Shown: positions 1 through 13,634 of the stretch, piece after piece
Layout: each line of letters begins with the position of its first letter
How positions within the stretch are numbered: the first letter of the stretch is position 1
Origin: Podospora bellae-mahoneyi
Lineage: Eukaryota > Ascomycota > Sordariomycetes > Sordariales > Podosporaceae
Direction of reading: 5' to 3'
Assembly: GCF_035222275.1 (NCBI RefSeq)
Contig: NC_085883.1
Location: forward strand, 3,038,001-3,102,000
Length of the DNA stretch: 64,000 bases
Program-made: the position numbers and the translations under genes
Notes under the pieces: model-generated
Seen by the model: the letters and a program-made list of their open reading frames with translations, nothing else
Told to the model about the DNA's origin: nothing
The model's database searches: none

Positions 1-3000
1 TGTTCCCATGACTTCGAGTTAAGGTGAGCTAGTCTCACATCGACAGCAGTGACGCCACCATTGGAGCCGATAAATGCAAGCTGAAATCCCGGCCGCTCAA
101 AGGAAGAATCTGTGATACCGATGTGCAGCAACCCATGGTCCCGGGTTCGAGATGGTGACACATAACCTCTCGGACTTTCCATCCCGTTGCGGTGAATAAG
201 GGGTCAGATGGAAAAGTCAACATCGTATAGGCCTCGTCGCCCTCTAGATGAGCTGATGGCACCAACAGCCTTGGCCTAGGCTACACCACGGCGCCCCAGG
301 ATGTACAATAGACTGCTGCATCGAAGCATGCACAGAGGGTGTAAGAGCAATATACTGCGAGTCTCCTGGACGCCACTTGGAACCAATCGTCAAGAGAGCC
401 GACCCAACCAGGATTGCCTGGGCACCAAATTGCCGGGATTTGTCGATGCGTTATTTCGGGGTCAAATCTATGACCGTTGAATGTCCGCGTCGGGAGCAAC
501 GGGTTGGTAGGATCGAGGGATTGCTGAGATGGATGGGTCGGTCGAACGGTGTCCGTGATGCTTCGCTGGGAGGATGAGTGGTCAAACCGGCGCGGGCAGA
601 CATCCTACGGGCCCGAGAATGCAATGACTTGCAGCCGAAGGAGCCATGCCATGAGGTGAGGACGCCACGATATCAAGTGCCGTTGTAGCCCCCAAGGAGA
701 AAACCGGCGCGGTCGGGCAAGAAGTGCGACTGGAAATTAGCTGTCTGTGTCAAAGGTTACAGAGCAGGAGACTCAGCCCATATTCTCCTGAATTGTCTTC
801 CTTGCGTTCCGTTTTTCTGGCAGTCACCGTCCAGTCTCTTGGGGGGCTGACCACCACGATCCGTGAAGTGCTGTTGCAATATGCGGTGCCATGGGCACAA
901 GGGGGCGGTGAATCAACGTTTTGTCCCAGATGGCCCTCCGAAAACAGGCAAAAATTGTAAAAAATGATAAATTCACAAATAATCGATAATTATGATTTGT
1001 GTGAGCGGCAAATCGAAGAGATGGAAGGAGCGCTGTCTTCCATGTGTTTTGTTCTCAAGAGAGAGCAAACCGAAGATATGACGTACTTCCCACTTTGTCT
1101 TGGTAAATCACTACTGCTTAGGACAGCCCAACTGGAAAGACATCTAGATGCACTCGACGTCGGGTCCATAATGATACAATTCTTGATTCCTGAATTATCT
1201 CATAATCAAGGCACGATGCAAAGAAGACTGATGCTGGTGATACAGAGCTCTTTAGAACTGAGAGTGCTGTAGACAAACATACTGTGGATGATTTTAAAGA
1301 CCAATGCTCCACTTTTCACCAATTTACAGGGGAGCTTCCCCAGATTTTCAGGTGGGCATGGCCTGGAAATTCCGTCTCCGTCCCCATGGAGCAGTGACCC
1401 AGCTTCCCCGGATTCTTCAATTTATCGACAACCCTAGCAGCAATATTAACGGCATGGTCACCATCGCATAGGAACTTCATCGCAGAATGCCAGATACATC
1501 TGGGCCAGTTCACAGGTACTTCTTTCTTTTCCATGGCAATCGGCCCGTCCAAAGCACAATCAACGTCAATCTCGCCTCCGTGGAAAGACGGAAACTCGCG
1601 ATGAATGGGATGGCGCTGTAAACCCCCGCTGAGCCTTGGCCTCGCAGCATCCCATTCCTTGCAGCATATTTCGTTCCCGCCATCGCCGAACCGATATCGT
1701 CAAAGTCCCGTACTTCCGTATACAACCTATCTCTACCACGTGGGAGGATGAAAGACAACCCGCCTGCCTCTTCTGGCACTGTTGCACTCTTCACGGGATC
1801 ACTGCTAACAACTCCGTCAGCCAACGCCAGCAACCAACCAACACACGATCCTAGGCCTATAGCAAATCCTCTCACCATTCACTATTCATCCATGGTTCGC
1901 AGTGGCTGACTCGACCCAGTCACTCATATTTTCTCCGGATACCTCGTAGACACACCTGTCAGCAATGCCATCCGGGGAAACACTATAGATGCCGCCGGCG
2001 CTGACGCACACCATTCTCATGATAAGCTGCAGTGCATAAACATATCATGGGAATTTACTACCGGCAGCTATAACAGCGCACTATATGTCCGAAGCCACCC
2101 AGCCTATCAGTCCAGGTACAGATTCGCACACATCTCTAACTATAGTCAGCAAATGATTACCATTATCGAATTCATCCAACACAAACCTCCCTTCAGTGGG
2201 GGTTCACATCTCACCCCTATCTACCCTGTTGACTGTTCCCCTCTGGTTAAACCTGACCACTCACCTCGCTCAAATCTGTCTGGTCTATATGTAATGTAGG
2301 TAGCCTACGGGAAAGCAGTGTAAGACGACGATCTACGAAAGGCGCACCGCTCTTCCTGCAGTGATACACTTACACACAAGGCACTACCACCCCCACCCCC
2401 TCAAAATATCCCCAAGGCTGCAACTTTTTAAAAGTCACTTGACGACCACAAATGAGGCGTAAAGCAAACCAGAAATGAATAAGATCGGCCGGTTCTCCCC
2501 CGAATCCGAGTCTTTGCCTATTGGTGGTTTTACTCATCCTCAAACAGCAGTGCAATAGACACAGCATTGTGCACATGACCCCTTTTTTGCAGGACGTTTT
2601 GCCCCTCGGTAAGGTCTGTACCGCTCTACTCGGAGGCGAGACACCCGGACTATGGAACACAGACGACCTAAGGTACAACAAAACACGGGAACAGCAACAT
2701 CACATTCACCCTTTTTACACCTACAGCGATCCATTCCGCCCCAGGCTCTGCATATATATATATTACGTGCTGTTGTATAAGCGAGGGCAACTGCCATTTA
2801 TTACTCGACTCCCGACTTTCCCATATTGTGTTTGCGGATCTAACCCAAGCAACGTGATCGCCAGATAGAGAATCACACTTGTGGAAAACAGCCGAGAGAA
2901 AATAAGGTGGAAAATCCGGGGTAAAATTAAAACCATAAAACCATAGCCAAGACTCTTCAAAAAGCCGTCAGCTGCCACACACTTGTATTTCTCAGGGTCT

Positions 3001-4429
3001 ACGGATATCAGGGTTCAGCTTCCAAGCCCCGAAGAAAAAGCCGGAACTAACTCCCGACCTTCCTACCGTAGGCATCATGACCTACACAGCCGTTGCCTGG
3101 ATGACTTTTGCGCGGCGGCGGTACCTTAAGGGTCTGCCAAAGGGTCCATCCACCAGCGGTAAACGGGGAAGTCTAGTCTATCTGTTGCTTGTCTCAGTTC
3201 CCACACCCTTTTGTCGGGTGCTCGGATGAGTGTTGACCCTGAAGACCCTGAATATACCGTCGTGTGGACCCTTTGAACTGCTAGTTGGAAAATGTCAAAA
3301 GGTCACAAGTTCACGTAGTTTTACCGCCAAGACCGAGACTTTCCATCAGTGGTCTCCAAGGAGGGCGACTGAGACACCGATACGCATGGCTTACACCCTC
3401 CTCTCTACTTTACCGAAACCAGCTCTGCCATGAGAGCTGTGATGAACTTGTAAATAGGTAGTTCTGAGTAGCATCACACAGCGTAAACGACAGGGCTGCA
3501 GGGAACAAACCACCCCCCCCCCCAAGAATAGAATCATTTCTCCATCACGAGGCCTTGAATTTCTTCATCTGTTTTGGTTCACTGCTCCGGCGCCAGTGAC
3601 AGTGACAGCACGTTGTCATAAGCGCCGGCTATTTTCACCCATTCGTAGCTTCAACGGCTACCCAACGGCCACGCATTACAAAAAGCCGAACCGTTCACGC
3701 GAAGCTCGGCGGCTGCACCGCTCATCCGTAAAAACTGCAAACGGTGTTTTTTTTTTGTGTTTCGGAGCTGAGCTGGAAAAGAGTTTGAGTTGAGTTGAGC
3801 CACAGGTACCAGTGAAACTCAGCCCCTGGTGTCGTTGGCCTGCTGACCTCAGGTTTTGTGGCTCAAAGTTGCTTGGCCAATCCAATGAGTCTTCACATCA
3901 AAGACTCAAAGGCATAGTTTTAGACAGAGGGGCTGACATGACTGTGGAGGTAAGAGGATTGTCGGCGTGGCATTGAGCCAGTTGGGTTGATGACGAGATA
4001 TTTCTGGTGATGGACTGTTGATCCACGACGAATGATCGTCGAGATAGTTGACAAAGTTGTTGTTCAGACCGGAAATGAGAAAGAGAGACTTACTGACCGT
4101 TTTGGCAACTCCACCAAACTTACCCATCACGAATTCCAATTCTGCTTCCGTTCCAACAGGCTGCCAATTGATCAGCTAAATTAAATAATAAATTTCAGCC
4201 TCTTGTTTGTGTTCGTCATCGTGGATTCTCTCCACCACCAGCAGGCAAGACATCGTCATTGCATCAACAATCCCAACCCCGCCCGCCCCGTCAGTAAGGG
4301 TATTTCCTACCTTAGTCTGCAGGCAAGAGGTGGTTGAACAAGTGAGGGCATCCACACCAAGACGGGTCCAACATGCGGACCTAGAAAAAAACACGTCCCG
4401 GTAGCATGCCACCTTCTCACGGGGCTATG

Positions 4430-4430
4430 T

Positions 4431-4472
<42 letters not shown>

Positions 4473-4493
4473 GCAGCAGCAGCAGCAGCAGCA
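4430..4493 (+). repeat. Compound trinucleotide microsatellite (CAA)n(CAG)n
   Basis: About 14 CAA units run directly into about 8 CAG units. In one frame this reads as Asn followed by Ser, but no credible gene surrounds it, so I treat it as a simple repeat likely to vary in length between strains. Confidence 0.9.
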
Positions 4494-4924
4494 AGTGCTG
4501 TTTCCTCCTTGCCTCACGTGGGCTAGACGGAGGACACCCATTTGATCACCCCCTCCTCCCATTCTCGCCATGGCCGCCACAGCACGACATCGACTACGCA
4601 GTTGTTGCAAATAAACCGGTTCTGCCCGTCATATTGAAAGAAACAATATTGAGAGAAAGAGGGGCAGGGTAGCTCCGCTTTCAGGCTCTCTCGGCTTATA
4701 TCGGTCAGGCTCCTCTGCAATACATATGCAACTCTCGTGATGCCTGCCTACACGCGGGATAGCGTTGATAATAATAAGAAACAGCCGTTAGAAACACGTA
4801 AACATAATCCAAGCATGGAGGTCATGAGGGGGAGGGGGGCTCATGAAAAAAGAAGTCAGGCGGACTCGCAGAGAAACTCTTTTCATCAGCGGGCATCCGG
4901 GCCTGTGAGAGGCCTTCAATGAGC

Positions 4925-4946
4925 CGGGGGGTGGGGGGGGGGGGGT
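4925..4946 (+). repeat. G-rich run
   Basis: Nearly uninterrupted guanines (one T break) on the plus strand, in intergenic DNA. It could form a G-quadruplex, but no gene start lies close to it. Confidence 0.7.
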
Positions 4947-6277
4947 TCCGGCGAAGGCGGGGTTGATGGCCGGGCGGGGCGGGAGGGGTAGAGGTAGAGG
5001 TAAGGCGCTGCTGCTGCGGTGGGATTCCATCTCTCGGTTTGTTTGTTTCCCTCAGGGTTGTCCCTGTCGGCCCGTTGTATCAGGAGGGAAGCAGGGAAAA
5101 AGCTTTTGTTACCAGAGATCGTGTGGTCACAAGGCTTCGACTTGTGAGCTGGCAAAAGGCCCAACGTGCAAGGAAAACCCCTCGGACAAGGAAAGACTGG
5201 TTTTGGCAGGAGGAGTTTGGACGAGACGGTTAGGTAAGATTGTAAGGCAGGAGCGCGGGATGACGGCATGGCATTAGGGGATTTATTTTGAGCGCGGTAA
5301 ATCAATGCATATTGTTGATGAGCGTCAGAAGCCTGGTTTCCAATCGACATTGCCAGCGCGCGAAACGTCAGTCGAAAAGCTTGAGTGCTGCGAATCGCAT
5401 CAAATCATGTCGAGTGTGTGGCTATTCGTTCATGTGACTCGCCAAGCTGGGGTCAAGATCTGGGGTAAAATGCGGCGCAGTCAAGCACTCGGCAGCGCCA
5501 CACCCGCATCGCCCGAACTCCTCCCGAATTATCGCCAAGGCCCACCAGCCACATGACCGACAGACAGGCACGTGGACGCTGTGGATCATTCAAGCTGTTC
5601 AAATGCCTTTCGAATCTCAACTCAACAGGATGCCGTTCGGAGCTTCCGTTCATGTCCACCTGGCCATCACAATTCAGGACAGCGGCATGTATGAGTCCTA
5701 TACCAAAAGCAGAAGGTTCGCCACAGACGTCCCTCAACCTCCGAGGCTGACAAAAGCCTTAATTTCTGCTGGCCGGGGGAAGAAAACCCTTCAAAAAAAC
5801 TCTGCTAGCCTCGCGAACGGGGCCGTTTCTTGCATCGTGAACATGGGTCGGCACTAGGCAGTCGGGCCGTGGCCGGTGGAGAGAGAGAGGCAAGCACAGC
5901 ATGCAGCATTGCATCGCACGCAAGCCCGGGGGGCACAAAGGTCCACCAGATGGTGAAGAGCAAAATCCTAAAGGTGAGGAATGCTAATTGTACCCGAGGG
6001 ATTGGTGAAAATGCCACGGCGTGATTTACCAACGACCCCCCATGCCGGACAGAGAGACAGTGAGCCGGAGGCTTCATTACGGGACGACGGCGGTAAAAAG
6101 GAATATAACGGCGACGGGCGTGGCGATAACGACTACGATAAATGCCCATTACCCGGAATCAAGTGCAACTCCACTTGTTCTGGAAAACCCGAACCCGATT
6201 TTAAATCCCTTCTTCCTAGCTCATCAGGATAATATCAACATCAATTTTTAACAAAGTATCGTATACCTAGGCAAGTA

Positions 6278-6300
6278 AACCGGTCGACCACGTGCCGGTT
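6278..6300. promoter_or_regulatory. Inverted repeat enclosing a CACGTG E-box
   Basis: Six-base arms AACCGG and CCGGTT flank an 11-base centre containing the palindrome CACGTG, the core site of bHLH factors. The nearest recognised gene start is more than 7 kb away, so a regulatory role is only a possibility. Confidence 0.25.
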
Positions 6301-7647
6301 AATTTACTTCGTTGAAGCTATAACCTCCGGCAATGACTGACAGCTGCGATGCGAGGCTGATGAACAAGAGACATGACATGGATGAAAATAACCGTCGGGA
6401 CGGCACTGCGAGGCTAGCTACGTACGACATCATACGGCCGGTTGAGGAGTGTTATTTTTTTCTCACTCGTTTATCTTAGCTGCTGCGGATAGGTAGCGGA
6501 TGCGAGTCTGTCGTGAGTCCTGCAGTTGCTGCAATGCAACGGCCGCTATTGAAGTCTGTTGCACTTTGATGGTGAAACGGTGACCGCTCTTTCACTTACT
6601 CAACTTTCCAAGTCCATCTCACAGACGCACCGAGGTATCGCCTATCTGGATGGAGCCTCACCAGGACACTTCAATTTCGCAAGGCTGAGGAGTTCCCAAC
6701 AACAGGTTCCAGCATCTCATTGACCTTGAATATCTTATATTCCCCCATCACCAACAGAGTGGTCAATCGCACTCGCTTACCCTCCACCTCGGGTTTCGGT
6801 TCTGCGCAAACGACAGCTCGCTTCTGCTGCTGCCGCCCACGGACTCGGGATTTTATCTTTTGCTCTTCCTCGGCTGGAAGGACCGATATACCTGAAAATA
6901 AGTCTCATGCAAAAATTCACCTCGAACGCAAATGTCACCCTGAGACTGAATTCCCCACGGTGCATCCTTGGGGGTAGGTTTCGGAGCTTTATTTTGATAA
7001 GGTGGTATCCGTTCCCTGGTAGGTCCTCCAAGCGATCCAGACACGAGCGACCGTTGCCAAGGGCTGAGAGGAGGTTTGACGATGTCACTGTCAAAACCGA
7101 TGAAGACCCTTCGGAGGGAGGAAGGAAGGAAGGGGTGGATGTGGCCTTTGGTGAGCGGGAGGGACTCCCGATGATGAATGAGTGTTGATATTGGGGGTTG
7201 GTATTTTTTTGCTTGGCGTGAATGATTAACCAGCTCACCGTTTTTGGGTGAGTATTAACGGTTTTCTCCACACAGGTGGTTCGGCTTTTGGTGGAGACGT
7301 AACGTCACTGCTCAACGAAACGGTACATACACTTTGCGATATGCACAACATTTTGTCGACTTTTCTGATCACCGCTTTTTTTTGTATCGTCATTGAAAAC
7401 TGGAAAAGGTCTAAGGAACAGTGCAAGATCGGCAAAGACTGCCAAGTTTATGAGTTGATGTTTTGGGCAAAGGGGTGATCTCTCGTGGTGACCTGGTGGC
7501 AGTGAACGAGACAGGCTTCACTCACTGCCATGCCGTCACCGTCTACTATCAATTGAGATGGTCTCGGGGAGAGTCTCGGTCGTATACACCAACATATGCC
7601 TAAGTCTCGCTAATCGTGAATATCAGCGCAGGGAGGAGGTGTTCCGC

Positions 7648-7648
<1 letters not shown>

Positions 7649-7678
<30 letters not shown>
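7649..7678 (+). repeat. Poly(A) tract, 30 nt
   Basis: An uninterrupted run of 30 adenines. Such a run could mark the 3' end of an old retroposed copy, but I see no target duplication or recognisable retrogene beside it. Confidence 0.85.
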
Positions 7679-7681
<3 letters not shown>

Positions 7682-10600
7682 GAGAGCTACCCGGGGTTTT
7701 GCTTTGAACATCCCAGATTTTTGCAAAATCTGATATCATATATCCCCGCGCTATGATGATGTAAGGGAGACGAAGACAGTCCACTGTATGTCTCTCTCCA
7801 TCTGTATGATTCACCTTTTGACGCGCCCCTGCTTTTTCTGCGTTTTTGATAGACATCAAAACTCCAACCAACTGGAGACTGACAACCGTTCATCATTATG
7901 CGGGGAGGGTAAGTCGATCGTTTTCGGGGTCCCATTTGACAGTCCACTGCGGGGAGCGGGGAAGGAAGATGGCGGCTCCGGGGTTCTCGGAATGGGCAGG
8001 GCCGGCTTTCTTTCCTCGGGAGTTCGGTTAGATGGGAGCTTAAAAGCTCGGTATACAACGCCGCTACTACTCGGCAGCCATTTACTAGTTATTCCGAATT
8101 TGGGTCATGGTTGCGAAAAGGAAACAGTACCTACATTTTTATCGAGGGCTGCGGTGGGAAATTTAATGACCTCGGAGGGGGTAGCTGCATGACGAGAAAC
8201 AAAGAAAAAAAGGTCAGGTCTTACAGATCGTCGAACGGCGTGATCTATCCGATGTAGGTGGCCGGATTTAGAGTGCATTTCAGCCAGCCCTCGACGATTT
8301 TGAGAACAGGAGGTTGATGTAGACCCAACTACTCGTTCATTGGCATCTCTCCCAAGTACGTATTGAGTGCAACACACTACCAATGCATAGTACTGCAATT
8401 AGCCTGTATGTCAGCAAGCAAGCAAGCAAATCAATCACCAACTAGCCGTAGGTAGTACTTACTAGCAGCCTCGAGAGGCTGCATGAGAGGGAGGGCAACT
8501 GCGGCGTCTGCATGCTGTCTCATCTCCTGTTCTTGATATAGCCGCATTGGCACACCCTCCCATGGTTACTCTCACGAGAAAGAAAATGTAGGTTTTGTTT
8601 TGTCTCTGTCTGTTTGAGTGTGATGAGGGCACATGAAAAACGAGGGCAACGATTGCCCACAGACTGTCTTGTATCGCGCCATGAGAAAAACGAGGTCTAG
8701 ATGTTGGTAGTGATAGGAAACTGTTTCGATTTACCAAAACGTGTTTCTTAGAGATCAGAGTTTGTGTTGTGAGACTGACATGAACTACCCAAGGGGTCTA
8801 GAATCTCGAACAGAGGTCGAAACACGATCTGCGTTCGCAGGTTATATAAGAGAGTGTTCTTATGATAGCTGTCAAAACCGGGAACAAAGTTGAGTCGAGA
8901 AAATGCTTGGTGTGTATAAAAGCAAGAAACGTGTGCCATCGTGTTCCGGGAACTTGGATGGGTGTGTCCTGCAAAGTTGAACCAATCTGCCGGCTTGGTG
9001 ATCAATCTATCTGATGCAGGACTCGGCGCTGCAAGCAATTAAATTGATTTGCGATAGACGACTGCAGCCACCTACGACAAAATGCAACTCTTGGGACCTG
9101 TGCCTGTTTGTCTGTCGACTCTTCGCCGAGAAGCTACATCATGTCGTGACATCCGTACTCCGGCTCCGGTATGTGGTTTATTTTCCAATCTGTATCAGTT
9201 CTCACATTTATCTGACTTCAGCTGACAGGCGGGATATGTTTAAATCAAACCAACCGGCCGGGGAAGAGTCCAGGTTTCCGGCGCGGACAGATCTCTGGGA
9301 CGATCCGCAGCGAGCAAATCCAGGGGTTGGTCATCACACATCCTCACACATCATCACACTTCACATGTCTGCTTTGCGGCCCTTTTGCCCCTCTCCATGG
9401 TTGCAATCCCGAGTCAATACCCTGCCGGCATGCTTGTGAGCATACCGAGTCCCGTTGGTGTCGACATGCGAGGCTTGCAAACTATTGTGGTGTCTGGCAT
9501 CGAAAAATAAGGAAGTGAACCTGTTTGATACTTGTCAATAAATCAGAGAGCTAATGATGGCGTGGTTCGATAGGGGAATAGTGTCATCCTAACCTGCCAC
9601 CCACGTGCGCCGTTCCGTGGCATTGGGATACGGAATTGCCTCTCTTGGATCATTTCGGACACCGAGGGGGAGATAAAAAGGTCAGATGAAACTCGTGAGA
9701 CTGGACCTTCCCTGTCGAGCCTGGTAGGGAACGATAGAAGGTCGAGAGATTGATGGCCATCACGGTCCAAGGTCCCCTCATGAGGCAGGCAACAGGTGTG
9801 GTTACAGAGGATGTCTGCGGGACCGGGGTGTTTTGAATGCGGGGGAAGTTCATTAAAACGTGGGGGTCCGAGGGGCAGCCATGTGCACGAAAACGCTCGC
9901 TCTGATTGGCCGGCGCATCCGGGGACGCAGGCTGACACTTCAGCAGTTCTCCTCAGAGCAGGTGACCGCCGCGAGCCGCAAGCGAACGGGAGCAGTCCGT
10001 GTGCACCCGAATTGCAATTCGCCACCAAGAGGGGAGACACCCACATTCGACTGTCGTGAGCCGCGGTTTCTTTTGATGACCAGAAAGACAGCAAAGCCTG
10101 TTTGCTTCATCTTGGCTCATCGGCTGAAAAACCCAAGCTCTGCAAAGGAGAACATGGCAGAAACTGACATGTCCCATATGATATGAATATGGCCTGAGGG
10201 TGTTTGGTGCAACGCTGGGGTTTGATGGGGAGATCAGATTCGCTTGTCTAACCCGATTAGCGTCCCAGAGCTCCGGAGATTGAAGCTGCAACCCACACAC
10301 AGGTGACGGACCCCCGCGTTGTAATAAAGGGAAAACCGGACTTGTTCCTGACGGTGGCCTCCGACAGCAGCTTGTTGGAGTCTTGATATTGTTGCTTTTT
10401 TTTTCTCTCTCCGGCTGCTTCATCCTAGCCTCCGCGAACCTAGCGCTCCCGGTTTTCAGGAATTGGCCATCAGGGTCCTTGGTACTAATACCTCTTTGAT
10501 AGGGAATTTGTAGAGACAGGTGGTTTTCCTAGTCTAGCTGAAGTCATTGAGAGACCTGTAACAAAGACTATCGAAGAGGGGCATCTACCTGATAGAAGAT

Positions 10601-13118
10601 ACAGCGCAGATTTCTTGTTCTCAGCCACGCAAACGTGGCGGGAAGGTCGGTTGGACAGATCCTATGGCCGTGTTCCCATCCCTTTCCCCATCATTGGTTG
10701 CAAAGCCACTTCAACATTTGCATCAACCAGCCCCTGTCTTGCGCATGTCACGAGGCTGAAAATCAGAATACCCAATTTCAAGGAAGCATATGCGCCCCGT
10801 TCCCAAGCCCACGACGTCGATATTACCAGGTTCCGTCAACCATTGCGCTGGAAGAATCTGGGGAAAGCGTCGAGTGCTGATTGAGAGATAACAAGGGGGA
10901 AATTCGACCTGATTTTGGCAAGAGAGAGTGGATGAACCACCCCCAAACTACCGGAACAGTAGGGCCGCTTCCGCTGACAGGGACCCTGGCGGCGGCACAG
11001 TTGCCTGTGAGCAAGAAGAGGTCTTGGCCACAGCATCTCTAACTCGGTTTTGGCAGTGATGAAGGCTGTTGTCAATCCTCGGCGTGGGGTGGTGCGCGTG
11101 TTGGCTCATGCGAAGGGGAGGAGCATGAAACCATTTCAGAGCTGGCAGAAGAAAGGTCAGATATCCCATAAACACATCTGAGAACTGCGAATCAATGCAA
11201 GACAAAAGACGCAATCTGTGCCTGGCGGTCCACCATCATCATACGCTGTGCCAGGTCGGGCCCAGACTGTGACTTTAGGCCGATGTTCGGGCTGTTGTTG
11301 GTTGCAGATGCTTCCAGGGTCCAGTCAGTATGTGATATCGTGGTGCCGAGGGGTTGGGTTCGTCAGATATCCCGTGCTTGGTGTTGCGATAGGAGGAGAG
11401 ACGGGGCGCATATGAATTATGAGTGTCTGCCTGATGGTTTTTGAGAAGCGACATGATATCGAGCCCCGCGCGAATGCGTTCATCGCCTTGAGCAGCTGGC
11501 CTGAGGGATTGGTTGCGACAATCGGAATGGGGCCCAGCGGGATCACGAGGGCCAGCGGGATGAAAGGGGGCACAAAAGGAGAGCCAAGCCTGGAGCAAAA
11601 ACACTCTGGAGGTGACCAAACACATCACCTGCCAGACCGACCACTCAGCGGTCGCCATCACAGGTCGTGCCAGCAAAACGAGAGTGATGCTGTCACCGAT
11701 TCGACCGCAGGCTTGTCCTAACCGGCGAATTGGTCCTCTGGCCTCGCTATTCTGGTCTCTTGGAGCGCTTTCAACAAGAGGCGTCACAGCGTGCGTTGAT
11801 TTTCCGCTGGCAGTGAGCCTAGAGGTGAGCTTGGGGCTGCTGACTGATGGTGACGTTTTTGTGTCTGTAATTTATGGAAATGCCATAGGCTGGGGGCGGC
11901 GAATGGGCAATTCACGAGGCCGGCTCGTGATCACGGGTTGATCAACAACAGGCACGCTGGCGCGCCTCAGAAAGCCGTGGGCCGAATTGACTGGCGGACC
12001 AGCGACCCGCTGAGACGGCGGCTTCAGGTGAGCTCTGGTGGCGATTTGTGGGGAAAAAGGCCTAGGCTTCCCCAGCCAGAGCACCTGACTTCTGGCTCGA
12101 CAGACAGCAGGGCACCGACGCAAGGCTCCCTCCTGACTGAACACTCTCGGAGGGAGATGGCCGTTTTGAGGACCTGGGAGAGCTCAGATGGACGCAAATG
12201 TGAGCAAGGGCAAAGCAAAACGTTTCTCATGAGCACAGCAAAAACAAGATGCTGCTGGCTTGTGCCGGCAGATTTCCCCGGGCGCTCTCTGTCTTGTCTT
12301 TTCAAGGGAATTGCTTCTCTTTTGGATGCTTGGCGCCATATCAACGTGACCGCCATTCCTTTCCGGGTATTGGCTAAACCTTTTGGGAAAGTTACCGTCT
12401 TCCCCTGGCGGAAGAACACCGTTTGCGAAAACGCGCATGATCCCACACAAGCCGAGAGTGAGCCCGAACCCCACGGCAAGACAAACTGCCCAGAATGGTT
12501 AGCTTGAGCTGCATAACGCTAAGCTATCTGGGGCACCATCTTCTTCATACTCTTGCCCCATAAGGATAAGTGTCAACCCACTCTAGCTCAAGGCTTTTCG
12601 GTCCGTTCGTGCGTGCGAATTGCACACTTATCCCTGAGTCCCGACAAGCCAAAACCCCCTGCCCAGGTGTCAGAACTGCCCTCAAGAGTTCGTCAGAGCA
12701 AGCGTCCTGTCTGTCCCAGCAAGAATAGGTGGCCGCGTGTGCCCTTTATAGATCACAAGCTCGTCCGTTTTCACAAGGGGCATCAAAAAAAAGGAAGAAA
12801 AGGAGGGCTTTTGCTGACAATAACGACGGGAGTTTTTGCGGGGAAAGAGTGACTTTTGGAAGAGAACCTGAACCTTCAGGTGCCTTTACCCCCTGCTTTC
12901 AGGTCCCTGTCGGTACGTCGGGAACTTGTTGTCTTGTACATGTACCGGCGACTGCGAGCGACAGGGTAAGGTACGCTGACAGGGGGTGCTCTCAGGTCGT
13001 GGGTACCTGCCCAAGGCAATTGGTTTTATTCACCGCGCAATTGAAATCCACTCCCCACCCAACTCCCACGCACCCAGGGCCGATCCACCACTCGGCGTCT
13101 GTACAATTGCCTTATTAC

Positions 13119-13370
13119 ATGAACATCCGCTCCCCACCACACACACCTCCCTTCCTCTCCATCTCTGGTCTACCACCAGCCGACCTTGAACCAACATCGT
13201 CGACATTCGATATTCGATCACCAGCAACAACTACCTGCTCTTCGAATCGAAGCTACAGTGTTACCGACGAACAAGACTTTCGCTGCGACTCACTCCATCA
13301 GTCGTCGCCGCACAGAAAAAGAGAAAACGTCGACGGGTCCACCAACAGTTTGAGCTGGAAGGTCGACTAG
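13119..13370 (+). other. Candidate upstream ORF (83 aa) in the DUF1752 gene leader
   Basis: An ATG at 13,119 opens an 83-codon frame that ends with TAG at 13,368-13,370, 264 nt before the ATG of the DUF1752/DUF3295 gene. The surrounding DNA is CA/CT-rich, as is common in fungal 5' leaders, so it probably lies in that gene's transcribed leader. The predicted peptide is rich in Ser, Pro and Thr and has no domain I recognise. It could be a translation-regulating uORF, a separate small gene or chance. The frame stays open further 5' with no better start. Confidence 0.35.
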
Positions 13371-13634
13371 GAGGAACAGACTTCGACTACAATCACCACA
13401 ACCAGAGTTTCCAGACGTTCATTTGAGCCAATACGAGCAATCCGCCAGGTCTCGAACGTGCGCCGTTGGTGAAGAGCAGATCCTCAAAAACGTACGGATC
13501 GCTTCGAAAACCTTTGATTCCTTCAAATACGTGGGACCGACCTTTGCGATCGACCGTCGCGAATAATTTGCCACGATTCATCCTGACTGCACTGTAGAAT
13601 CTGCTCGAGCACCGGAGCAGCCACAGCAGTCATC

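Larger units (their letters stand above)
1..13118. other. Long gene-poor region upstream of the DUF1752 gene
   Basis: I read both strands here and found no reading frame with a recognisable domain, a plausible splice pattern or protein-like composition. Open frames are short (up to 183 codons, apart from one ending in the leader described separately) and overlap each other on opposite strands. Base composition looks ordinary, not AT-rich as in the repeat block near 20 kb, so this does not look like RIP-mutated transposon. It holds simple repeats: a CAA/CAG tract near 4.4 kb, a G-run near 4.9 kb and an A30 tract near 7.65 kb. It may be regulatory DNA for the next gene, or may hold non-coding RNA genes or small genes I cannot recognise. 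Confidence 0.55.

Noticed and set aside
125-165. B-box-like GGTTCGA sequence suggesting a tRNA
   Set aside because: No matching T-stem, acceptor stem or A-box around it.
9543-10094. 183-codon frame on the minus strand
   Set aside because: Random-looking, with overlapping frames on both strands and no family resemblance.
12729-13118. Upstream part of the 213-codon frame ending at 13,370
   Set aside because: No good ATG context or domain; only the part from 13,119 was kept, as a candidate uORF.
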